In this document: piece after piece, positions 26,951-55,391 of the stretch
Numbering within the stretch: position 1 is the first letter of the stretch
Layout: every line of letters starts with the position of its first letter
Assembly (NCBI GenBank): GCA_020137815.1
Contig: CM035354.1
Location: 5,718,015 to 5,782,014, forward strand
Origin: Hormiphora californensis
Taxonomy: Eukaryota; Ctenophora; Tentaculata; Cydippida; Pleurobrachiidae
Reading direction: 5' to 3'
Length of the DNA: 64,000 nt
Position numbers and translations under genes: made by a program
Notes under the pieces: model-generated
The model's input: only the letters and a program-made list of their open reading frames with translations
Told to the model about the DNA's origin: nothing
The model's database searches: none

Positions 26951-27409
26951 ATTCTATACCCTCATTCAAGGTTCCTGGGGGTTTTGGAGCTTTAGGACCC
27001 CAGGAAGTGTGTTTTTGGCATCAAAACTACCAGAAGGAATTTTTTGCTGGTGCTGAGACTTTGCTAAAATGTTTTTTGGGTATTTTCTATGTCAATCCTA
27101 AAGTTTCATAGAGATTGGATGTGTTTTTCAGACTCAAAATTTCGATAAAAGTGGCTGGAAAGGCTCGAAAACAGCTCAAAAACGGCTAAAATTGAGTCTT
27201 TCCAGCCACTTTTTACAAAATTTTGAGTCTGAAAAACACATCCAATCTCTATGAAACTTTAGGATTGACATAGAAAATACCCAAAAAACATTTTAGCAAA
27301 GTCTCAGCACCAGCAAAAAAATCCTTCTGGTAGTTTTGATGCCAAAAACACACTTCCCGGGTTGCTAGAGCTCCAAAACCCCCAGGAACCTTGAATGAGG
27401 GTATAGAAT
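26951..27409. mobile_element. 459-bp foldback element
   Basis: The sequence is a near-complete inverted repeat centred at about 27180. Its ends are ATTCTATACCCTCATTCAAG and the reverse complement, and the inner stem is AAGTGGCTGGAAA. The loop is about 25 bases (CTCGAAAACAGCTCAAAAACG). Arms differ by a few substitutions (e.g. GAGCTTTAGGACCCC versus CGGGTTGCTAGAGCTCC). No coding capacity. Confidence 0.85.
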
Positions 27410-27499
27410 GGTCCAAGTATGAAGTTTCATGACCTGATCTTGTCAACTTTTTTCTGGGTGAAGGCCAACGCTTGTAAAGATCCAAAATGAACACCCAGT
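27404..27499 (-). repeat. Dispersed repeat (inverted copy of 21616-21704) next to the STT3 start
   Basis: About 95 bases from GTAC-GGGTGTTCATTTTGG through GTTGACAAGAT and CATACTT-GAC are shared with 21616-21704 on the opposite strand, with only a few mismatches. It ends about 45 bases before the STT3 start codon, so the STT3 5' UTR or promoter abuts or overlaps mobile DNA. Confidence 0.8.
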
Positions 27500-27544
27500 A
27501 CTAGACATCCATAAAGTAATAGACTTTCTGCAATAGCTCCTACA

Positions 27545-30500
27545 ATGTCGAAGGTGGCAGAGGAGACTGCTCCAGACCGGGAGGTTAAAAAGATGACAGA
27601 AGAGGAGATAGACGCCATGGACAAATCAGAACGAGGGGCCAGGGGTGCACTGAGTCTGCTGGCTGTAGTGATCCTAAGTGCTGCCTATCTGGTAGCGTTC
27701 TGTTCACGTCTCTTTGCCGTGATCAGGTTTGAGAGCATCATCCATGAGTTCGATCCTTGGTTCAACTACCGTGCTACCCATCACATGGTCCAGAATGGGT
27801 TCTACAACTTCCTGAACTGGTTCGATGAGAGGGCCTGGTACCCCCTCGGTCGAATTGTAGGAGGGACAGTATACCCAGGACTTATGTTGACTTCTGGAGG
27901 TATTCATTGGATCCTACAGGCTCTCAACATACCAATCCACATCAGGGATATCTGTGTCTTCCTCGCACCCATCTTCAGGTTAGTATTTCATCGCAGAAAT
28001 GTTAATATATTGATGCCGTGATTGATATAAATTATGCTAGTTAGTAGATATTGGTGTTTGTCAGTTGATTCCATGATATAACGTTATTCCCCACAGTGGT
28101 TTGACGGCGGTAACGACGTTTTTCCTGACCCGTGAATTGTGGAGTACCGGGGCTGGTCTTCTCGCTGCCTCCTTCATTGCTATAGGTCTGTGTGATGATT
28201 TGTTAAACCAAGTTTACCGAATTTTACCATGTGTGCATGTCTCCTGATCCCCTAAAATTTTGCCTATCTAGACTTTGGCACGCCCCGGCGGGGCGGCCCC
28301 GCCCACGAAACAAATGTAAAGGAGGGTTAGAACATAACAACTAAAATTAACTTTATATCGCCCCTAACATTTTCCCCTTTTCCAGCGCCTGGTTACATTT
28401 CCCGGTCAGTGGCTGGTTCCTATGACAACGAGGGAATTGCAATATTCGCTCTCATGCTAACATTCTTCCTATGGGTAAGTTTAACATTTCTAATTATATA
28501 TTACGATAGTGACATTGCTCAAGAAGTAACTTTAGTAATTCTAGCCACGAATATTCCCGGCTCATCTCCCCCACCCACTACTAGATTCGAGCAATGAAGC
28601 ACGGTTCGGTAATGTGGGCGGTACTGGCAGCACTCAGTTACTTCTACATGGTATCCGCCTGGGGAGGGTATGTGTTCATCACCAACTTGGTGCCCCTTCA
28701 TGTTCTGATCGTGCTGCTGATGGGGAAATACAATAGCCGCATTTATATCTGTAAGTTGGGGGCGGGATTATCTTCTAGTGGCTGTGTTATTTCGCCTAAT
28801 TATTACAGAACTTCAAATAGTTTGAGTGAGTAGTAGCAACACCTCTCTCAAAGAACACTGTGTACCTAACACCCCCTCCTCCCAGCGTACAGTTCCTAAC
28901 ATTCCCTCCTCTCTCCTCCTCACAGCGTATAACAGTACCTAACTCCACTCCCCTCCCAGCGTACTGTACCTAACATCCCCTCTCCCCCCCCCCCAGCGCT
29001 CACTATCTAACACCCTCTCCCCTCACAGCGTACAGTACATTCTACATAGTGGGTCTGGTGTGTAGTATGCAGGTTCCCTTCGTTGGTTTCCAACCCCTCA
29101 GAACTAGTGAACACATGGCTGCATTCGGGGTGTTCGGACTAATCCAGATAGTAGCGTTCCTTCACTATCTGAAAAGTGTAACATCCAAGAAACAGTTTGA
29201 GGTTTGTAATTATATTTCATCCATGACACTGACTGACAAATTAAATTACAAGCCGATCTTACAGTCACAGACACACAATAATTTGCCGAAGTTAATACAT
29301 ACATTACATGTCTACTGTCACTACTCTCAACCCCCCCCCCCATTGCATTTTAGGTTCTATTCAAGACAGGGTTCCTATTGTCCGCAGTGTTAGGATTCAT
29401 TCTCATTACCTGCCTAACCTGGGCCGGATACATTGCCCCCTGGAGTGGACGGTTCTATTCTCTCTGGGATACCGGGTATGTCACATTTCATTGATGCCAT
29501 TCCCTCTTCACACGGCTGCTAGTGTAGGGATGACTGCGTCACCAAGTGATTTCCCTGGACTTATTGCTATTAGCAACAGATTACAGAACAGGGTTAGCAA
29601 CTTGCTAACACTGTTATATACCTGATTCACGTTCTATATCTAGGTGACTAAAACATTCCCCCATAATATGGGGGAATGTTTTAGTCACCTAGATATAGAA
29701 CGTGAACATATTATGTTTTCAGGTACGCTAAGATTCACATTCCCATCATTGCGTCTGTGTCAGAGCACCAGCCGACTACCTGGGTGGCCTTCTTCTTCGA
29801 CCTCCACATCATGGTGCCTCTATTTCCTGCTGGAGCATGGATCTGCTTCAAGCACCTAACCCCTGAGCGTGTCTTTAGTAAGTCAAGAGAGAGAGGGGGT
29901 TACTTAACCCCTGAGCGTGTCTTTAGTAAGTCTATAGAGAGAGGGTTACTTAACCCCTGAGCGTGTCTTTAGTAAGTCTAGAGAGAGTTATATGGATAGC
30001 CGGAACTATGTGTTCTATGTATTACTAGACGAATGTTGAGGTGGGGCACACACACAACTACACACTTGCAGAGCTCGTTGTATTTAAAAAGATGAAATAG
30101 GAAACTCATTTTATATGCAACCCTATATATGGTAGAATTGGCGCTTCAACATTTTATGTTGCCCAACCTCTTCATGAGGCAACAAAGGGGGGATATTGTA
30201 GTAGGTGACCAAGCTAGCTAGATGGTTCTTTTATAAAGAGTTAATAATAAGATGAGTAGAATTGTATTCAAAATGTTAGGGTGATTCCCTATATACTGTA
30301 AAACCAGATATTTTCACGACCATTAATTTTCGCGATTCGATCAAAATTGACTATTTTCGCGGTTTTAATTTTTGCTAATCCCACTGCCACCCCCATTTCA
30401 CGGTCCTAGTCTATTGTCTAATTACGCCAAGAGTGCAGTCATCATTGCCATGAGACACCACTCACCAGACCTGCATTGCTGATTGGCTCTAAGAGATAGC

Positions 30501-32842
30501 CAATCAAGGATGAGAAAAATCGTCCAAAATATTTTCGCGGAATTTATTTTCGCGGATTTTCCAGCCAAAAATAAAGAGCGAAAATTAAAACCTCACGAAA
30601 ATTAATGGTTTTACAGTATAAAGTTTGAACTGTTAAATCGAGAGAAAAACACTGCTATCACCCCTAACTACCCTCCCTCCCTCCAGTTCTCCTGTACGCC
30701 GTGTTTGCCTCCTACTTTGCTGGTGTGATGGTCCGGTTGATGCTGACCCTCACCCCGGTAGTGTGTATTCTCTCTGCTATTGCACTTAGTGTCATTATGG
30801 AGAAGTACCTCGCCAAACCTGCCACCACTGTCCAGGTATATTAACGGACAGAATTCACTGTTTCGTCAACACGGGACTTTTCACCCGTATAATGGGGTTG
30901 TGTGGCTCACACCGCGAGCACGCTCTTTGAGGGTTCGGATAATACGGGAGGGTAAGGGTTATATTAATAAATACAAGTAAATGTAAACCAGATGATTCTC
31001 AGGAACAGAATGATGATGGAACACCTAAACAGGAGGATAACTCTCTGAGTGTTGTGATAATGACAATCCTGGCCCTTCTCTCACTCTTCTCATTTCCATT
31101 GCACATGGATCACATCCTCAGCCTACAGTTCACCCAGTATTGTTCTCGCTACCAATGGGCCTAGAGGGTACGTTGTATTGTTATTTGTTTGGTTGGTGTT
31201 CGGTAGATCGAGCAATGCACATTGTTCCGAGTCCTTCACACCATTTGGGCTTCATTTGAATCCCAGTTGTGGTTTATAAACGTAACGCGCCTCGACTCAC
31301 TTGTGTCAAAAGTAAAGGTATTATGGCGCGTGCGCGGCACAACTGTGATCTGGCATACGACACCGGCCTCATCTTCAGCAACTGTTGCAGCTGTTTTTTA
31401 GCGGATATCCATTCACCCACAAAAGCCATTTAATGCGGGGCCCAATTAAGAATTATCCAAATATTCCTTTACACTTCTCCATTTCAGTACTCGACATATT
31501 CTTGATGATTTCCGAGAGGCGTACTACTGGCTGAATCAGAATACACACGATCTTAGCAGAGTTATGAGTTGGTGGGATTATGGGTACCAAATTGCAGGCA
31601 TGGCGAACAGGTAAATGTTTTAATGCAAATGGAGTTAAAGAAGGTGAACAATATCTTGCAAAACTTCAATCTCTGGGGCGTGAGTGTGCTTGATAAAGTT
31701 CGATGCAGGAAGTTAAACTGATGGCTTTCAGGACGACATTAGTTGACAACAATACATGGAATAACAGTCATATTGCACTGGTGGGTAAGGCCATGGCAAG
31801 TAACGAGGAGAACGCTTACAAAATCATGCAGGATCTTGATGTGGATTATGTGCTGGGTGAGTAATGGATCGTCTGATATTGCAGTTGGAGTAGTGTTGGT
31901 TATAATCAAATGAGACACCTTCATAACATTTTCTCTCTCTCTCAGTAATATTTGGTGGTATGATAGGGTACTCTGGTGATGATATTAATAAGTTCCTGTG
32001 GATGGTGCGGATTGCGGAGGGAGAACACCCACAAGATATTCAGGTAACAAACAGGAGACTAGGAGAATATAGTCGGGGGCGTTGTCCAATACCCCCTACT
32101 CCCTTCTATAGCGCCCAACTCCCGCTTTGTATTGTCTTGGTTAGTTAGTAATAATAAATTATAGTGCTAATAAAATGGAAACCCCTTCCATTCCTAACAC
32201 ACCCCATTACAGGAGGGCCGTTACTTTACAGAACAAGGAGAGTACAGGGTAGATTCACGTGCATCCAAGATCCTAATGGAGAGTCTCATGTACAAGATGT
32301 GTTATTACCGGTTTGGGGAGGTCACAGTGGATCACAGGCAACCAGCTGGGTTCGATAGGACAAGGGATACGGTTATAGGAGACAAGAATGTTAAATTGAC
32401 TCATGTTGAGGAAGCATTTACAACTACAAACTGGCTCGTCAGAATCTACAAGTAAGTTGATGCAATTATGATCTTCCTACAAAACAGCTTGATTTTAGTA
32501 ATGTGACTGCTATATACGGTACACGATTGGTTAACAGTTGTTTTAAAAAGCATATATTTCCAGGGTAAAGAAGCCAGGAAATCGAGATAAAGTGAAAACA
32601 CATAAAAGTAAAAAGGACAAGCCATTGGTAAGTACACACACTTATTATGAACTGATTAAGGGCATTACTTCATTCTTACTTATCATGAAGTGATTACGGG
32701 TATTTGTTTTTAATTTTGAGATGAGATATCTGTTGGTATTATTCCATATGCTAACACACATCCAATGTTCCAGAAATCAAGAAAGGGAGAGAAAGGCTCT
32801 GTGGGATCAACTGTGACGACATCCCGGGGAGTTCGGAAATAA
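27545..32842 (+). CDS. STT3: STT3 catalytic subunit of oligosaccharyltransferase, with one extra base in exon 9
   Basis: Fifteen exons: 27545-27978, 28097-28185, 28386-28474, 28585-28750, 29029-29201, 29354-29475, 29723-29877, 30687-30835, 31003-31167, 31488-31610, 31732-31856, 31946-32043, 32213-32451, 32564-32627, 32774-32842. STT3 transfers the lipid-linked oligosaccharide to Asn in N-X-S/T sequons in the ER lumen. Visible family marks are EFDPWFNYR (metal-binding DxD-type loop), a multi-span N-terminal half, [21 protein letters not shown] (WWDYG sequon-binding motif), [18 protein letters not shown] (DK-type motif) and a basic Lys-rich cytosolic-like tail. With one base discounted the model is 752 residues, close to STT3A/STT3B size; I cannot choose between them. 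Exon 9 is 165 bases where phase demands 164 or equivalent: the frame reads LFSF, then [15 protein letters not shown] only after dropping a base at 31093-31100. All other exon phases agree. Confidence 0.93.
29626..29706. repeat. 81-bp near-perfect palindrome in STT3 intron 6
   Basis: TTCACGTTCTATATCTAGG runs into a centre CCCCCATAATATGGGGG and back out as the exact complement. It lies 17 bases upstream of exon 7 (29723), so the hairpin would include the region around the branch point. Confidence 0.9.
29855..29988 (+). repeat. Exon-end and splice-donor sequence triplicated
   Basis: The last bases of STT3 exon 7 and its donor (CCTGAGCGTGTCTTTAGTAAGTC) are followed by two more tandem copies of about 45 bp, each with the same potential donor TTTA|GTAAGT. 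Using the second or third donor would add about 45 or 90 bases. The segment between donors reads in frame from TTTAGTAAGTCAAGAGAG, so insertions are conceivable. Confidence 0.85.
30296..30616. mobile_element. 321-bp MITE with TA duplication in STT3 intron 7
   Basis: The ends read CTGTAAAACCAGATATTTTC and the matching inverted GTTTTACAG, flanked by TATA on both sides (TA duplication inferred). Subterminal inverted ATTAATTTTCGCG / TTTCGTGAGG motifs continue the TIR. TA insertion suggests mobilisation by a Tc1/mariner-type transposase. No coding capacity. A TIR starting ACTGTAAAAC with TTTTCGCG repeats is a common animal MITE type. Confidence 0.8.
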
Positions 32843-33643
32843 CGGTCACAGTGACTTTAATAATTATTATATTTTCGATTACCCTTATCAGCTAATTTAA
32901 GTTATAACAATATCTATGCCCTTTTTTCTTTGGTTTTAACTGATGACAGGGTGTCTGATTTTGGAGTATGTGTGTTTCTTACTCTGGCGTTGCAGATGTA
33001 GATTTTTTAGCAACACATTTTTGAAGTTCTTCTCCTTGTTCGCTGCTGAGTTCTTGTTAACCAAATTGAGATGAGGTTGTGCTTAATTTGTTTGGGTGGA
33101 ATAATGGAACATTGCCCATCTGTAAAATGAACGGGTGAACCAATGACAAACTTAGTAATTTTCAGTACTTGGTTACGCGCGAAATAATTAAGAAAGCGCC
33201 GCGTAAAGACGCGCGATTGCGCGCGAATGAATTTAATTTTCAAAATTAAAAAGTTTTTTTCCCAACATTTTAAAATCACAAAAACAAGTTCTCTGTTTTT
33301 GTTGGAATGCGCTGCAGCCCCCTCATGCGCGCACCCCCGCAACTTATATTATATTATAAGGGGCCTGCAACGTATGCCAACTGTTTTTGCCGTTTGCGTC
33401 TCGTGTTTGCCAAATGCCATCGTTTTTCCGGTGTGCTGTGTTCACTTCTTAATTGATTCATAACATGTCCTAACATGATTCAAATGCTTATGAATAGCTT
33501 AAAATCAGATTTATTGAGTTTAATTTGAAAAATACTTAAATTTATAACTTGGATCCTTTTGGCATGGTTTCAGTTTCCAAATCAGCTATTCTCCCGAGTG
33601 TCAGATATCACATAACTCTGTTAGGTTCAGCTATGATGTAAGT
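32843..33643. other. Spacer between STT3 and IQGAP with a dispersed repeat
   Basis: No coding exon seen. The segment about 33176-33385 is CG-rich (GCGCGAAATAATT, GACGCGCGATTGCGCGCG). It carries GAATGCGCTGCAGCCCC and CCTGCAACGTATGCC, both shared with 20757-21330, so it is a copy of the same dispersed element. The remaining sequence is AT-rich 3' UTR and promoter. Confidence 0.6.
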
Positions 33644-52054
<18,411 letters not shown>

Positions 52055-52711
52055 TCAGAGATAACGGGATATATATCTTGGGACAATTAGGGCCCTTTTG
52101 TACAAGCGAGATTGAGAATATGTTAGCTGCTTGGTATGATGAGAAGTGGTGTGTTGTGCAGAGAAAAGATGGACATTTGGAGATAATATAGATATCGAGT
52201 TGCTACAGTTAATTTAACTGCATCCAACATTGGATGTCACACAATGAGAGAACCAATCAATATATATCAATCTGATTAATGGGGTGAATGGCGGATTTTT
52301 GTTAATTAAGTGACCTTTTGTAATTCAAATGACATCCGGGGTCGAGTGTCTGATCTTCACCAAATAATTTGATCATTCAAACAATTTTAAATCAAATCGT
52401 TTATTTTATTTACAAAGGAGGGGGCGATACCAAAAAAGCCAAACTTTCCTAAACACGCAATTGATCTGAGTTGACCTGGCTATATTTGTATTGCCCCCCA
52501 TCCCCCCTAACGGTCCAAGTTGAACGGGAACCTGGGGTTCAATGGTAAAGGAAATGTGGATTATCTTCGGCCGCTAAAATTGAAATTGGGCCGGGTTGTC
52601 GGCCTGGGCTGTCAAAACAGGAGACCGGGTTGTCGGAGACGCCACTGCCAGACAGATCAAATCGGGACTGTTCTCTCTCTCACTGTCAGGCCATGGTCTG
52701 ACACTGACTGT

Positions 52712-52997
52712 CTGGCGGTGCCAGATCCCGATTTGACAATGCGCTCAGATGTGATCCGCGGCGCCAGACAGAACTTTGGCTGCGAAGCAGCCCCTCCGCA
52801 GGGTTTCGCGAAAAATCGCGCGCGAAAAAAGAGGGCTCTCACTTTTATCCTTGTAGTGGTAGCCCTTGAACAACCTACATTCTACAACTACCGACTCGGG
52901 CCCGTCTATGTTCGGGTCGCTATCATGTTCCCTCTGTCTGGCGCCGCCGACCCCATCTGAGCGCACTGAGAATCAAATTGGGGTCTGGCACCGCCAG
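52712..52997. mobile_element. 286-bp TIR element, CG-rich (MITE)
   Basis: Long inverted ends pair CTGGCGGTGCCAGATCCC..GCGCTCAGATG..GCGCCAGACA with TGTCTGGCGCCG..CATCTGAGCGC..GGTCTGGCACCGCCAG, over about 58 bases. Upstream, 52645-52712 carries another partial inverted copy of the CCAGACAG motif. No coding capacity, no clear target duplication. Confidence 0.75.
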
Positions 52998-53319
52998 GCA
53001 GTGTTGCCTCGGCCTTGTTCCCTACACGGAGGATAGTGGATACCATTCCAAAACGCCCCATGCCCAGCGGGTGGGGGGTCCCCCACCCAATCTACATGCC
53101 CTTCGACAACTAACTGGGTACCCAGGGTAGTTACTAGTTGCGTGATCAGTGTACCGAGACCCCCCGGGCGCGCGAACATGAGGGGCGCGACGTGCCCAAC
53201 CGGTTGCCCCGAAACGTTGATCAACGAAATTCGGCTATGTGGAACAATTTGGCTCCATTGCAACCTATTCTCGCTCCGCCAGCTAGTCCGTCTTATTAAA
53301 GTTCTTCCGGAGGGACGTT

Positions 53320-53402
53320 AATAATAAGGAGGCGTCCCTTTCCCTTTGGTACCATTGCCAATGCCAGTGGTACCAAAGGGAAAGGGACGCCTCCTTATTA
53401 TT
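53320..53402. repeat. 83-bp hairpin, 35-bp perfect arms
   Basis: AATAATAAGGAGGCGTCCC..TTTGGTACCA is followed by a 13-base loop (TTGCCAATGCCAG) and the exact complement. The location is intergenic. Confidence 0.9.
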
Positions 53403-54561
53403 GCCACACTGCGGGGTCACTGGATATGTGCCCCCTATGATAGTTAATAGTACTAGTAAACCCGTTCGCCCTACGGGCGAATTTCGGGGAAATGGTAGCT
53501 GGGTTAGGGAGCACTGACATCACCAGTCGAACTGTTGACATGCACCATCCCATCTTAAGTTACTGTACCGTAAAAGGAGCTCAGGCGGGATCGCTGCGAA
53601 TTTCAGAACGTCAGATGATGATGATCGGGCGATCAAAGTGATAAAAGAACTTACTATTTTGCAGACTCCTCGCGTTTCGTCTGTTTGCAGTATTCATCTG
53701 AGATTGATCATCGGTTCTGTCTAACCTCCAACGTCTTTTTTGTTGTCTCTGCACTTCTCTTGGTGTTGCTGTATTTAAATCCCTCAGTGTATGGAAAAGT
53801 AGAGAAAAGTAGTGAGATCTCCAACTTTCGCTTTCGTATATCAACGGTTGTTGAAGAGAGCATAATAGCTGGAACAGTGACACAATACAAAGCAAGAACA
53901 GCTGCACGTGCAGCTGCAGTACGTAGTAACAATCCTTGGTAACGACTCACACCCCTGGCCCCACTCCAGCTATAGTACTCCACCTCTGAACCTGCACGTG
54001 CAAAATGCCATATTTGGTAAAAATATCATCACCCATCATTTCCCTATTTGCTTTAATAATAGTATGATGTCATAGATTCAGGGTTTTAGTTATCACTTGA
54101 AGTGATGTGATATATATATAAAACCCCTGGTTGTATTTATGTGAATGGGCAAATCACCATGGCTCATATTAAGGTAGGGGATAGCACGCCCCATAGTTGT
54201 AACAGTATGTTCGGACATGCTCCGAGTTTGGTAATTCGGTTAAGGACCACCGATAACGGTTTTTGCAGAGGAGCTCCACAAGCCGATGTGGTTTATTTCA
54301 CTTTATTAAGAGTTCCAGATTTCGGAGATAATGAGACTGTTCTGGCCTGCAAATAACCTATATCAAGAAGAAGAATTGGAGAGATTATACGGAGCAAGTT
54401 TCCTTCACCGCACACCTGCAGCTGATAGTGATAAGCAGAGACAGCCTCTACGAAGAAGAAGAAGAAGATAGTGATAAGCCGATAAGGGACCACGACGCCA
54501 AGTTGACGGAGTTGCAAGCCCCTGCTCACGTTTTGATAACGCCAGTCTGCGACGTATAAAT

Positions 54562-55103
54562 TGTCAATATGATGTTGGGAAGGTGGACGAATGGAAACAC
54601 GGTAGATAACGGGTGGTTAACAAAATAGACGGATCAGGTAGTACAACGTTAAGGTAGTTCGATATTGGGAATCTGACAAAGTGCTTGTCAGCTTAAAACT
54701 AACAGTGGTCATCCAACATAATTGCCATACCTCGACGTGAAATTCGACGAGAATCTCGACCTGGAATGAGGCGCGCATTCGTAGTGAGAGAGACACAAAG
54801 ACTAGCGAGAGAAAAGAGTTGAAGCGCGACATCATTTTCTTACTGCGGCACATCTCTCTGATGCGCGGCTCATTCCAGGTCGAGATCTAGGTCGAATTTC
54901 AGGTCGGAACATGTCGGAGGACCACTGTAACTCATCTTCACAAAAAGCACGTGCGCGCACTTGAAAGGTGCATTTCAAGTGCGTGCACAAAAGTGTCACA
55001 TACTAATGATCAGTTCGCGCGTTACGTCCGGTAGGCGGTAACAACTGCGACAGTGTGTCCCACAGAACAATACACTCAATCTCATGACACACAGCTCATG
55101 ACA
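54562..55103 (-). repeat. 3' LTR of copia element, interrupted by a MITE
   Basis: Same sequence as the 5' LTR except for the 225-bp insertion at 54703-54927 plus 3 duplicated bases. The length difference (228) is accounted for exactly. Confidence 0.93.
54703..54927. mobile_element. 225-bp Harbinger-like MITE in the 3' LTR
   Basis: Ends CAGTGGTCATCC and GGAGGACCACTG, flanked by TAA on both sides (54700-54702, 54928-54930). A 3-bp TAA/TWA duplication is typical of PIF/Harbinger transposases. Internal inverted GACCTGGAATGAG / CTCATTCCAGGTC motifs are also present. No coding capacity. The pre-insertion site is preserved in the other LTR. Confidence 0.85.
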
Positions 55104-55113
55104 CTCCCCTCTA
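55104..55113 (-). other. Polypurine tract of copia element
   Basis: On the minus strand AGAGGGGAG lies immediately before the 3' LTR terminus TGTCATGAGC, the expected plus-strand primer position for LTR retrotransposons. Confidence 0.75.
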
Positions 55114-55391
55114 TTTCTTTCTCAAAAGGACTTACCGAACTCGAGACCGATGAGGCAATGAACGCCGAGAGGGTTCCAAACCGTGTCAAGGCTAAAACTG
55201 TCATTTGTCAATGTCGTAACAATACAAGTGAAAGTTAACTGGGAAAAACTAACAATGTGGAAATACTGAGATACGAAAAGGTACATGTTGTCTATGTCTG
55301 GAAGAAAAATAGAAAACAAAGTCAGTTGTCCGATAAAATATTTAAACTGGAGAAATAAAGTTTAAAAAATACAAGTAGGTTGGAAAACACA

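Larger units (their letters stand above)
52055..54556. other. Spacer downstream of IQGAP, no gene recognised
   Basis: Contains the TIR element 52712-52997 and hairpin 53320-53402 (listed separately). A short CG-rich inverted motif CGTTCGCCCTACGGGCG lies at 53464-53480. An open frame at 53685-53942 has one hydrophobic stretch but no splice or start support and is not called. Confidence 0.5.

Noticed and set aside
27249-27494. Minus-strand frame beginning MFILDLYKRWPSPRKK, similar to 21495-21707
   Set aside because: Similarity between the two is explained by the dispersed DNA repeat; no recognisable domain, and it runs into a foldback arm.
53685-53942. 85-codon plus-strand frame with one hydrophobic stretch
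   Set aside because: No splice partners, no homology, weak start context; neighbouring DNA is spacer with repeats.
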